Of a DNA stretch of 64,000 nt, positions 50,496-58,327 are shown in pieces (position 1 is the first letter of the stretch; each line of letters begins with the position of its first letter). The DNA comes from JACVRW01 sp034664125 (GTDB lineage Bacteria; Actinomycetota; Thermoleophilia; Solirubrobacterales; Thermoleophilaceae). A program made the translations under genes and the position numbers. The DNA is taken from assembly GCA_034664125.1 (NCBI GenBank), contig JAXDIG010000040.1, positions 1 to 64,000 on the forward strand, in the 5' to 3' direction. Under the pieces are notes generated by a model that did no database searches, was not told the DNA's origin, and was given only the letters and a program-made list of their open reading frames with translations.

Positions 50496-51974
50496 ATGGA
50501 GAGCGACCTCTCGCGGCGGGAGTTCCTCGAGCGCACGGCCCTCGCGGCCGGCCTCGCCGGGAGTGCCGCGCTGCCCGCCTCCACGATCCTGGCCGAGTCC
50601 GCGCAGGCCCACTGGTGGCGCAACCAGCTCCCGTCGCCGCGTGACGTCCCGATCGACCACTTCGTCATCTTGATGATGGAGAACCGGTCTTTCGACCACT
50701 ACTTCGGCTGGCTGCGCGACGCGGACGCCAGGCAGAACCAGAGCTATCCGGATCCCGAGGGCGACCAGGTGGCCACGCGCCATTTTTCGACCCTCGGCAC
50801 CGGCGGCACCCAGTACAAGGGCTGCGGTCATCCGGATCCGGGCCACGGCTGGGAGTCGGGCCGCGCGCAGCTGCAGGGCGGCTTCCTCGCCCCGGGCTCG
50901 GGCAACGACGAGTTCGCGCTCACCTACTTCAACCAGGGCGACCTGGGCTTCATCCACGAGGCGGCCCGGCAGTACACGAGCTACGACCGCTACTTCTGCT
51001 CGCTGCTCGCCTCCACCTGGCCGAACCGCTTCTACAAGTGGTCGGCGCAGTCGGGCGGCCTCAAGTCGAACACGCTCGCGCCCGGCGGCAACAACTGGGA
51101 GACGATCTTCGATCGGGCGATCGGCCACGGGCTGACCGCGCGCTACTACGCCTCGGACCTGCCCTTCGCCGCCCTGTTCGGGGGCCGCGCGGCTGCCTGG
51201 ATCAACCCGATCGCCCGCTACTACGAGGACTGCTTCACCGGCAATCTGCCGAACGTCGCGATCGTCGACCCGCCCTTCCGAGACGGCGGAGGCGGCGACG
51301 GGCTGTCTGCCGACGAGCACCCCCTCGGCGACGTGCGGCTCGGCCAGGCCTTCATGGCCGACGTGGTGGGCGCCTTCACGCATTCGAAGTGCTACCAGCG
51401 CGGGGCGCTGTTCGTGGTCTACGACGAGTGGGGCGGGTTCTTCGACCACGTTCGCCCCGGGCGCGTGCCCGACGACCGCGGGAGCACCGACCCGAACGAG
51501 GACTTCGGCCAGCTCGGCTTCCGCGTCCCGGCCGTAGCGGTTTCGCCCTTCGCCCGGCGCGCCAGGAAGCGCTGGTCCTGGGAGCGCGACTACGGCGGCT
51601 GGGGCTACAACCACTTCAACGTCGACCACGGCACGTTCGCCCACGAGTCGATCCTCAAGTTCATCTCCTATCGCTTCGGGCTCGGCGACCTCAACACCCG
51701 CATGAGGTTCGCCAACAACATCGGCCGCAGCTTCGAGTGGCGGCGACCGGACTTCGAGATGCCGGAGCTGCCCGACCCGCCGCAGATCGTCACCCAGCCG
51801 TGCGCGCTGGGCGGCGGGGACGTGCAGGACAGCCAGCAGGCGCACGCGAGCGACCTGGCGGACATCGAGAAGGTCGCCGAGCGCTACAAGCTGCCCGTGT
51901 ACGAGGGCAAGACGGGCGACATCTTCACGCTGCCGGACTCGATCAAGAAGGGCATCGAGGCGGCACCGCGCTGA
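50496..51974 (+). CDS. Tat-exported phospholipase C / phosphoesterase family protein
   Basis: 492 residues. The N-terminus carries a twin-arginine signal (LSRREFLERTALAAGLAG, then a cleavage-like ESAQA-H near residue 38), so it is exported folded. The catalytic domain starts with IDHFVILMMENRSFDHYFGW, the metal/nucleophile motif of the phosphoesterase family (phospholipase C and acid phosphatase AcpA relatives); FVVYDEWGGFFDHVRPG and FNVDHGTFAHESILKFI supply further His/Asp/Glu metal ligands. Likely hydrolyses phospholipids or phosphate esters outside the cell. Confidence 0.9.
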   Translation: MESDLSRREFLERTALAAGLAGSAALPASTILAESAQAHWWRNQLPSPRDVPIDHFVILMMENRSFDHYFGWLRDADARQNQSYPDPEGDQVATRHFSTLGTGGTQYKGCGHPDPGHGWESGRAQLQGGFLAPGSGNDEFALTYFNQGDLGFIHEAARQYTSYDRYFCSLLASTWPNRFYKWSAQSGGLKSNTLAPGGNNWETIFDRAIGHGLTARYYASDLPFAALFGGRAAAWINPIARYYEDCFTGNLPNVAIVDPPFRDGGGGDGLSADEHPLGDVRLGQAFMADVVGAFTHSKCYQRGALFVVYDEWGGFFDHVRPGRVPDDRGSTDPNEDFGQLGFRVPAVAVSPFARRARKRWSWERDYGGWGYNHFNVDHGTFAHESILKFISYRFGLGDLNTRMRFANNIGRSFEWRRPDFEMPELPDPPQIVTQPCALGGGDVQDSQQAHASDLADIEKVAERYKLPVYEGKTGDIFTLPDSIKKGIEAAPR

Positions 51975-51984
51975 CGTAGTCGAC

Positions 51985-52470
51985 CTACAGGACCCGCTCC
52001 ACCACCAACACGTCGCGCCACTCGCCGTCAAGGCGGCCGTGGCGCCGGTGCAGCCCGACCTCGCGCCAGCCGCAGCTCTTGAGCAGGCCGGCGCTGGCGG
52101 CGTTGTCGGGGAACAGCTTGCCGACCAGCTTCCAGTAGCCCAGCTCGCGGGCGGTCCCTTCGAGCGCGTTGAGAAGGGCGCGGCCGAGCCCCTGGCCGCG
52201 AGCCGCGCAGTCCACGTACACCGACGCCTCGCCGACGCCGGCGTACGCGGCCCGGTCGCTGTAGGCGAGCACGCGGGCCCAGCCGAGCACCCGGCCGTGT
52301 TCGTCCGCCACCAGCAGCGGCAGGCGCTCGCCCGCGGCGAGCCACGCCTGGATGTCGGCGGCGCCGCGCGGCTCGGTTTCGAACGTCGAGGAGCGCTCCT
52401 CGATGCCCTGGTTGTAGATCGCCGCCACGGCTTCGGCGTCGGAGGCGGCCGCGGGCCGGATGGTGGCCAC
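51985..52470 (-). CDS. GNAT N-acetyltransferase, phosphinothricin acetyltransferase-like
   Basis: 161 residues. TIRPAAASDAEAVAAIYNQGIEERSSTFE at the N-terminus, acetyl-CoA loop CAARGQGLGRALLNAL and the end NAASAGLLKSCGWREVGLHRRHGRLDGEWRD follow the Pat/Bar branch (N-acetylation of phosphinothricin-like compounds or methionine sulfoximine). Substrate inferred from the family only. GTG 52470 lies 4 bases after the holA stop. Confidence 0.87.
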   Translation of the reverse strand: MATIRPAAASDAEAVAAIYNQGIEERSSTFETEPRGAADIQAWLAAGERLPLLVADEHGRVLGWARVLAYSDRAAYAGVGEASVYVDCAARGQGLGRALLNALEGTARELGYWKLVGKLFPDNAASAGLLKSCGWREVGLHRRHGRLDGEWRDVLVVERVL

Positions 52471-52473
52471 CGC

Positions 52474-53436
52474 CTACCCCGCGGCGCGGGCCAGCGCGAG
52501 GGAGAAGGCGGTGTCCTCGTCGAGCTGGAGGTCGCCCCCGCCGCGCATGTCGATCTCGAGGTCGGCGAACACGCAGATCGCCCTTTCCAGCGCGGCCCGG
52601 TCGGCCTTCTTCGCGCGGGCCACCGTCTTCTTGACGAGCCACGGCGGTGCCTTGAGTGCCTCCCCCACCTTCGACTCGGGCACGCCTTGGTCGAGCAGCG
52701 AGGCCGCGCGGTGCACCTCTCTCAGGCGGCGCACCACCGGGAAGACGAGCCGCCCGGGTCGCTCGCCGTGCGATTCGAGCTGCTCGGCCAGCGCGAGCGT
52801 GGCGCGCAGGTCGCCCGCGACGAGCGCGTCGGCGAGGTCGTAGACCTGGGGCGACGTGTCGCGCGCCGCTCCTGCCTCGACGTCGGCGGTCGTCACGTTG
52901 GTGCTCGGGTGCACCGCCAGGGCCAGCTTCTCCAGCTCGCGCGACAGGCGCTGCTGGCCCGTGCCCACCAGGCTCACCAGCTCCTTCGCGGCCTCCTGGT
53001 CCACCTGAAGGCCAAGCTCGCGCCCGCGCTCGAGGATCCACTTGGGCAGCTCCCACGGCTTCGGCGCCGCGTACTCGCGCACCTCGCCGCCCGCCTTCTC
53101 CACCGCCTTGGACAGCTGCTTGAGCGCCTTGCCGCGGACGATCGCCACCAGCACCGTGTCCGGCGGCATCTCGGCCAGGATCGACTCCAGGGGGTCGAGC
53201 TCGGCCGCCTTCCACGCGCCGACGTCGTCGACGAGCACGTAGCGGGTGCCCGGGTCGAACGTGAGCGCGGACAGGGAGGCCACCACCTCGGCGGGCTCGC
53301 TGGCGCGCGCGTCGAAGGCCTCGAGCCCGCCGGGGCCGCGCTCCTCCTCGGCGCGGCGGCGCACGCGGGCGCGCCAGGCGTCGATCTTGGCGTCGTCGTC
53401 GCCGCAGATCAGGTAGGCGGGCTTCAGATCGGCCAC
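52474..53436 (-). CDS. holA: DNA polymerase III subunit delta
   Basis: Clamp-loader subunit that opens the sliding clamp; 320 residues. PAYLICGDDDAKIDAWRARVRRRA at the N-terminus, YVLVDDVGAWKAAELDPL, then LVSLVGTGQQRLSRELEKLAL (the conserved delta motif) and VYDLADALVAGD. As usual for delta it lacks a P-loop. GTG 53436 with TAGACT 8 bases upstream, 33 bases after comEC; comEA-comEC-holA is a common gene order. Confidence 0.93.
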   Translation of the reverse strand: MADLKPAYLICGDDDAKIDAWRARVRRRAEEERGPGGLEAFDARASEPAEVVASLSALTFDPGTRYVLVDDVGAWKAAELDPLESILAEMPPDTVLVAIVRGKALKQLSKAVEKAGGEVREYAAPKPWELPKWILERGRELGLQVDQEAAKELVSLVGTGQQRLSRELEKLALAVHPSTNVTTADVEAGAARDTSPQVYDLADALVAGDLRATLALAEQLESHGERPGRLVFPVVRRLREVHRAASLLDQGVPESKVGEALKAPPWLVKKTVARAKKADRAALERAICVFADLEIDMRGGGDLQLDEDTAFSLALARAAG

Positions 53437-53444
53437 GGCCGAGC

Positions 53445-53450
53445 AGTCTA
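53445..53450 (-). promoter_or_regulatory. -10 box for holA
   Basis: TAGACT (complement of 53445-53450) ends 8 bases before GTG 53436. It gives holA a possible promoter separate from comEC. Confidence 0.4.
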
Positions 53451-53469
53451 GGCGCGCGGGCGGAGGTGC

Positions 53470-56202
53470 TCACCGTTCGGTCTGGACCTTCATCTCGCCG
53501 CGGTCGACCGTGAGCGTCACGGTCCCGTCCCTGTCGGTGCGGTAGGTCGGCACGCCGGCCCCGTGGAGGGCGGCGAGCGTGGAGGGCGCGGGATGGCCGT
53601 AGGTGTTGTGGCGGCCGACTTCGATCCCGGCGACCTCGGGTCGGAGGCGCTCGAGGACCGCCGGCAGGCCGGGGTCGGAGCTGCCGTGGTGCGGCACCTT
53701 GATCGCGTCCACGTCCGGCAGGGCGAGGGGCAGGAGCGCCACGCTCTCCGCGTCGGCCGAGAGCATCAGGTCGAAGCCACCGGAGCTGACGATCGCCACC
53801 ACGGCCCTGGGGTTTGGGTCCTCGGGCGCCGGGCCCGGCGGACGCGGTGGCGGGGACAGCACGCGGATGCGCAGGTCGCCGCCGGCGAGCGTGAGCGTCC
53901 GAGGCGCGATGGCGCGCACGCGGCGCACGCCGCGCTCGTCGGCCAGGCTCAGCAGCGCGTGGAAGGACGGGTCGGGCGTGGCGTCGCCGCCGTCGAGCAG
54001 CGTGTCGACCTCGAAGCGGCGCAGCACGGCGGGGAGGCCGCCGTGGTGATCGCGCGAGGCGTGCGTGGCGACCACCAGCGCGAGCCGCTCGACACCCGAC
54101 CGCCGCAGCAGCCGGGTCACGCCGCCCTCGGGAGGGCCGCCGTCGAACAGGACGGCGGTGCCGTCGGGGTGCTGGATCAGCACGGCGTCGCCCTGGCCGA
54201 CGTCGAGGAAGCGGACGGTGAGGTTTCGCGGCGCCCCCGGGCCGCTCAGCAGGACGGTGGCCGCAACGAGCGCGGCGGCGACGAGCGCGGCCTGGAGCGC
54301 CCTGCGACGGGTGCGCGGCAGGCCGCGCCAGGTGGCCGCCCAGAGAGGCAGCCGGCCGCCGGCGCCGAGCCTCGTCGAGGCGCGGTGCGCGGCGAGGGGA
54401 GCGAGCGCGAGGGCGGCATAGGCAGCGGCCACCGCCCGCGGGGAGCCGAGCGGGAGCGGGAGCCGGCCTCCGGGCATGTCGGCGAAGCGCTCGCCGAGGC
54501 CGGCGAGGTAGCCGACCGGGAGTGAGGCGGCGCGGCCCAGGGCCGCCGCGGCGATCGATGCCCCATCCGCGACCGGCGCGGGCGCCAGCGGGGTGGCGAG
54601 CTGGCCGAGCGCGGTCTTGAGCATGCCGAGCCACATGGCCGGCGCCACGGCCGGCAGGGCGAGCAGGTTGGCCGGCAGCCCGGCGAGCGGAACGGAGCCG
54701 AAGTGGTGAGCGAGCAGCGGAGCGGTGGCGAGCGTGGCAGCGACGGTGATGGCCACGCCGTCCGTGAAGGCGTGGAGGAGGGCGAGGCGCAGGCGCGGCG
54801 TGCGAGCGGCGGCCAGCCCGTTGCGTCCGGCGGCTGGCCCGTCGCGCCCGGCGGCTGGTCCGTCGCCCCCGGCGGCTGGCCCGTCGCCCCCGGCGGCCCG
54901 CCCATCGTGCCCGGCGCCCCGTTCCCGGCCCAGCTCCTCCGCGGCCGTCGGGCCCAGCTCCTCCGCGGCGGCCCTGAGCGCCCGCTGCAGCGGCACCCCC
55001 AGCATCAAGATGCCGGCGACTGCCGCGAAGGAGAGCTGCCACCCGGGGTCGCCCCATGCGCGCGGGTTCCACGCCAGCGTGACCGTCGCCGCCAGCAGCA
55101 GCGCGTACCAGCGCGAGGCCGGGCGGGACGCGGCCATCGCGGCGATCCCCGCAAGCCCCATCACCCCCGCCCGCTGGAGCGACGGCCCCGCTCCGGCAAG
55201 TGGCACGTAGAGCGCGATGAGCGCCGCCAGCGCGACGAGCCGCGTACGCAGACCGAGGCCCGCGAGCATCAGCAGCGGCAGCGCGAGCGCGGCCAGCAGC
55301 ATCACGTTCTGGCCGCTGACGGCCAACAGGTGAGCCAGCCCGGCGTCGCGCCAGTCGTCTCGCGTCGCCTCGTCGATCCGCTCGTCCTCGCCGAGCACCA
55401 TGCCGCGCAGCAGCGCCGCCTCGCCGGCCGGCATGCCGGCGACCACGGCGCGCTGCGCGCGTTCGCGCATGCGATCGAGCGCCCCGGCGAGGCCGCTCCG
55501 CCTGCGACCGGTCCGGCGGGCGCGGTCGAGCAGGAACTCGGCCGCGACGCCGCGCCGGCGCAGATATGCGGCGTAGTCGAAGGGCGGGTCGCGCGAGCGG
55601 GCCGCCGAAGCGCCGGGGCGCAGCTCGCGCAGGCGCCCCTTCAGCAGGAGCTCGTCGCCGACCGCGATCGACCGCGGCAATGGCGACCATGTCGTGGCGC
55701 GCGCGAGCAAACGGGTGCCGCGCAGCCGACCGCCGGCGACCTCGACCTCGGCGGATGACCCGAAGGCGCCGGGGCGAGGCGCGGTGAGCAGGTGCGCCCT
55801 CACGTCCACGAGCTCGCCGTCGTGGATGCGTTCCGCGGGCCGGTCGAGGGCCGCAAGACGCAGGCCCCCGGCAGCCACGCCGGCCAGCAGGAGCACCGCG
55901 GCGCAGGCCGCGAGCCGGGGAGCCCGCAGCACCGCCAGCACCGCCCCGAGCGCCGCGGCGGCCAGCAGGGCAAGCCGGGCGGAGGACTCCGCGAGCACGA
56001 GGCCACCGCCGAAGGCCGCGACCGACACGTGCCATGGCCGCAGGGGGATGAGGGCGAGCGGTGGCGGGGGCGCGCGGCGGGGCCGGGGCGCGTCGTGGGA
56101 CGGGGGCGCGTCGTGGGACGGGGGCACGTCGCGGGACGGGGGCACGTCGCGGGAGAGGAATGCGGGCGGGGCCACGGTGCTCGAGCGAGGTCCCTCAACC
56201 AC
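53470..56202 (-). CDS. comEC: ComEC/Rec2 DNA-uptake channel with metallo-beta-lactamase domain
   Basis: 910 residues, the channel for single-stranded DNA in natural transformation. An N-terminal repeat-rich tail, DUF4131-type region, the competence domain with many helices (GMVLGEDERID, AGLAHLLAVSGQNVMLL, the hallmark HLLAVSGQN), then a C-terminal metallo-beta-lactamase domain (about 690-910): VRFLDVGQGDAVLI, THASRDHHGGLPAVL, VPHHGSSDPG. The first metal motif has HASRDHH in place of HxDxDH. GTG 56202 follows the comEA stop directly. Confidence 0.93.
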   Translation of the reverse strand: MVEGPRSSTVAPPAFLSRDVPPSRDVPPSHDAPPSHDAPRPRRAPPPPLALIPLRPWHVSVAAFGGGLVLAESSARLALLAAAALGAVLAVLRAPRLAACAAVLLLAGVAAGGLRLAALDRPAERIHDGELVDVRAHLLTAPRPGAFGSSAEVEVAGGRLRGTRLLARATTWSPLPRSIAVGDELLLKGRLRELRPGASAARSRDPPFDYAAYLRRRGVAAEFLLDRARRTGRRRSGLAGALDRMRERAQRAVVAGMPAGEAALLRGMVLGEDERIDEATRDDWRDAGLAHLLAVSGQNVMLLAALALPLLMLAGLGLRTRLVALAALIALYVPLAGAGPSLQRAGVMGLAGIAAMAASRPASRWYALLLAATVTLAWNPRAWGDPGWQLSFAAVAGILMLGVPLQRALRAAAEELGPTAAEELGRERGAGHDGRAAGGDGPAAGGDGPAAGRDGPAAGRNGLAAARTPRLRLALLHAFTDGVAITVAATLATAPLLAHHFGSVPLAGLPANLLALPAVAPAMWLGMLKTALGQLATPLAPAPVADGASIAAAALGRAASLPVGYLAGLGERFADMPGGRLPLPLGSPRAVAAAYAALALAPLAAHRASTRLGAGGRLPLWAATWRGLPRTRRRALQAALVAAALVAATVLLSGPGAPRNLTVRFLDVGQGDAVLIQHPDGTAVLFDGGPPEGGVTRLLRRSGVERLALVVATHASRDHHGGLPAVLRRFEVDTLLDGGDATPDPSFHALLSLADERGVRRVRAIAPRTLTLAGGDLRIRVLSPPPRPPGPAPEDPNPRAVVAIVSSGGFDLMLSADAESVALLPLALPDVDAIKVPHHGSSDPGLPAVLERLRPEVAGIEVGRHNTYGHPAPSTLAALHGAGVPTYRTDRDGTVTLTVDRGEMKVQTER
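54815..54925 (-). repeat. 21-bp tandem repeats inside comEC
   Basis: About five imperfect 21-bp units encode the heptad GDGPAAG (GGDGPAA, GRDGPAA, GRNGLAA) in a loop between membrane segments of ComEC, around residues 425-465. The units are nearly identical at DNA level, which suggests recent slippage. Confidence 0.75.
56088..56162 (-). repeat. 18-bp tandem repeats at the ComEC N-terminus
   Basis: Four near-identical 18-bp units encode SRDVPP or SHDAPP hexads (residues about 17-39), just before the first hydrophobic part of the protein. In frame and multiple of three, so length change would not break the gene. Confidence 0.75.
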
Positions 56203-56856
56203 TCACGGCTGCAGCGCCCCGCGCAGTGTCGCGAAGCGCTTCTCGCCGATCCCCTCGACCTCGCGCAGCTCGTCGACCGATCTGAAGCCTCCGTGCTCGG
56301 TGCGGTACTCGACGATCCGTTGCGCCAGCGTGGGACCGATGCCATCGAGCTGGTCGAGCTGCTCGACCGTGGCCACTCCGAGGCTGAGCTTGGGAACTCC
56401 AGCGGACCCCGGTGGAGCGGCCGCCCCGGTCGCGGCGGAGCCCGCTGCGCCGGAGCCCGCTGCGGCGCCGCCCGCCGTCGCGGCTCCGCGCACGGGCACG
56501 ATCACCTGCTGGCCGTCTTCCAGCTTGGCGGCCAGGTTCACGCCCGCGAGGTCCGCTCGGCGCTGCGGGCCGCCGGCACGGTCCAGCGCCGCCGCGACGC
56601 GCGACCCCGGCGGCAGCCGCAGGAGCCCCGGCCGGCGAACCGCGCCCGCGACGTGCACGTAGATGCCGACGCTCTCGCGGCCGGCTCCGGAGGCGGCGCC
56701 GGTGACGGCCGTGTCCGGGGAGCGCTCGATCCGCACAGGCGTACCGGGCCCCGCGCGGTCACCGCAGCCGCCGAGATGCAGCAGCACGATGCCGCCGAAG
56801 GTCGCCGCGGCGACCCAGATGGCAAGCGTCCCTCGGGATCCATCGCTCGTGAGCAC
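56203..56856 (-). CDS. comEA: ComEA DNA-binding competence protein
   Basis: 217 residues. A membrane anchor (about 11-29) is followed by an SLBB domain (YVHVAGAVRRPGLLRLPPGSRVAAALDRAGG), a Gly/Ala linker, and a C-terminal helix-hairpin-helix (LGVATVEQLDQLDGIGPTLAQRIVEYRTEHGGF, core LDGIGPTLAQRIVEYR), which binds incoming double-stranded DNA outside the membrane. Typical actinobacterial ComEA length. GTG 56856 with TAGCCT 6 bases upstream; head of comEA-comEC. Confidence 0.94.
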   Translation of the reverse strand: MLTSDGSRGTLAIWVAAATFGGIVLLHLGGCGDRAGPGTPVRIERSPDTAVTGAASGAGRESVGIYVHVAGAVRRPGLLRLPPGSRVAAALDRAGGPQRRADLAGVNLAAKLEDGQQVIVPVRGAATAGGAAAGSGAAGSAATGAAAPPGSAGVPKLSLGVATVEQLDQLDGIGPTLAQRIVEYRTEHGGFRSVDELREVEGIGEKRFATLRGALQP

Positions 56857-56862
56857 GGAGCG

Positions 56863-56868
56863 AGGCTA
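56863..56868 (-). promoter_or_regulatory. -10 box for comEA-comEC
   Basis: TAGCCT (complement of 56863-56868) lies exactly 6 bases before GTG 56856; probable leaderless start of the competence operon. Confidence 0.45.
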
Positions 56869-57020
56869 GGAAGCGGCGACCGACGCGTGGGTGAAGCGTG
56901 TGACGAAAGAGCGACAAAGCGCAGACGCGGAGCGGGCGGCCTCGACGAGACGAATATTGAGCATCCATGCGATGCAGAACATTCGGTTCGTCCGTGGCGC
57001 GGCCGAAAGCGCCGGGCGCC

Positions 57021-57062
57021 GCGGCGAAGCCCCGGGACGCCCGGCGGCGGCGAAGCCCCGGG
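57021..57062. repeat. Direct repeat in a very GC-rich gap
   Basis: GCGGCGAAGCCCCGGG occurs at 57021-57036 and 57047-57062 in the 255-base gap between comEA (starts 56856) and the acylphosphatase gene (ends 57112). The right half of the gap is almost pure G+C; I see no conserved protein in it. The left half holds an A+T-richer patch (56950-56990) that could be a promoter remnant. Confidence 0.5.
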
Positions 57063-57111
57063 GCGGCCCGGCCGTGGCCCCGCCGCGGCCCGGCCCCGCG
57101 GCGCCCGCCCC

Positions 57112-57402
57112 CTACCGCACCTCGAACCGCCGCAGCCCCTCGGGCTCCTCTTTGCTCGTGGTCACGTCCCGCACCTCAGCCCCGCGCGGTCCGCGAGCGC
57201 AGAACTCCACCAGCGCCTCGACCGCCTCCGGAGAGCCCTCGAACACCGCTTCCACCGCTCCGTCGGCCCGGTTGCACACCCAACCGGCCACGTCGCGCGC
57301 GAGGGCCTCCCGGCGCGTGCTGTCCCTGAAGAAGACTCCCTGGACCCGGCCGCTCACCACCACGCGGCGGCGTGCCCGCTGATCCGGCGCGGGCTCACTC
57401 AT
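57112..57402 (-). CDS. acyP: Acylphosphatase
   Basis: Hydrolyses carboxyl-phosphate bonds; 96 residues. VSGRVQGVFFRDSTRREA supplies the phosphate-binding loop and the arginine, and GWVCNRADGAVEAVFEG the catalytic asparagine. A short basic N-terminal extension (1-14) precedes the domain. ATG 57402 is divergent from the dimethylargininase-like gene, 25 bases apart. Confidence 0.93.
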   Translation of the reverse strand: MSEPAPDQRARRRVVVSGRVQGVFFRDSTRREALARDVAGWVCNRADGAVEAVFEGSPEAVEALVEFCARGPRGAEVRDVTTSKEEPEGLRRFEVR

Positions 57403-57427
57403 ACTTGGGCTCGTTCACGACGAAAGG

Positions 57428-58327
57428 GTGCTTACCCAGATGGAAGCGACGACGCGCGCCGAGCCCGCCTGGGGCGTCGACTCCGAGTATGGACGCCTGC
57501 TCGACGTCCTGCTCTGTCCCCCGGACCACTTCCGCTGGCTGCCCACCAGCGCGATCTCGCGCGCCACGCTCGCCTCCGACCTCGTCTTCGACCACGACGA
57601 GGCCGTCCGCCAGCACGCCGAGATGGTCGCGGTGTACGAGGAGGCGGGCGTCAACGTCCACTTCCTCGAGCCCGACCCGAACCTCCCCTACCAGGTGTTC
57701 GCGCGCGACTCGAGCATCAACGTCCCCGACGGCCCGATCGTGACCCAGTGCGCCCAGTGGTGGCGCCGCGGCGAGTACGCGCCGGTCATCCGCTTCTACG
57801 AGGAAAACCAAATCCCGATCGCCAACATGGTGACCGCGGGCTCGCTCGAGGGTGGCGACTTCATGATCGTCGAGCCGGGCGTGGCCGCGATCGGCACAGG
57901 CGAGGAGCGCACCCAGGAGCAGGCGGCGCGGCAGGTGGCCGGCTGGCTCGAGCAGGAGGGCTGGGAGGTGCGCGTGGAGCGCATCCCGCCGCACTTCCTG
58001 CACATCGACGTGCTCGCCTGCATGCTGGGCGAGAAGCTCGCCGCCGTCTGCGTCGAGCAGGCCTCGACCGGATTCGTCGGCTGGCTCGAGTCCAAGGGCG
58101 TGGAGATCGTGCCCGTGACGCTCGCGGCGGCGCTCAAGCTCGGCGTGAACGGCGTCTGCCTCGGCGGCGACCGCGTGCTCTCCACCGCCGAGTCGAAGGA
58201 CCTCAACGAGCGGCTGCGCGCGCTCGGCCTGACGGTCTACGACCCCGAGCTGTCCTCCTTCACCCTCGGCGGAGGCGGGGCCCACTGCCTGATGCAGGCG
58301 ATCCGGCGCGAGCGGGTGGGCGGCTAG
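57428..58327 (+). CDS. Dimethylargininase / arginine deiminase-like amidinohydrolase
   Basis: Guanidino-modifying enzyme, 299 residues. YGRLLDVLLCPPDHF opens the fold; FARDSSINVPDGPIV, AGSLEGGDFMIV, HFLHIDVLACMLG (catalytic His/Asp) and the C-terminal GGGGAHCLMQAI (nucleophilic Cys) give a full Cys-His-acid set. Products would be citrulline plus an amine if the substrate is (methyl)arginine. GTG 57428 is used here; ATG 57440 (295 residues) is also possible. The stop shares CTAG with the convergent decarboxylase. Confidence 0.85.
   Translation: MLTQMEATTRAEPAWGVDSEYGRLLDVLLCPPDHFRWLPTSAISRATLASDLVFDHDEAVRQHAEMVAVYEEAGVNVHFLEPDPNLPYQVFARDSSINVPDGPIVTQCAQWWRRGEYAPVIRFYEENQIPIANMVTAGSLEGGDFMIVEPGVAAIGTGEERTQEQAARQVAGWLEQEGWEVRVERIPPHFLHIDVLACMLGEKLAAVCVEQASTGFVGWLESKGVEIVPVTLAAALKLGVNGVCLGGDRVLSTAESKDLNERLRALGLTVYDPELSSFTLGGGGAHCLMQAIRRERVGG

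Noticed and set aside
52028..56035. 1335-codon leftward open frame across comEC, holA and the acetyltransferase
   Set aside because: Same strand but different frame from three recognisable genes; composition is typical of a frame shadow.
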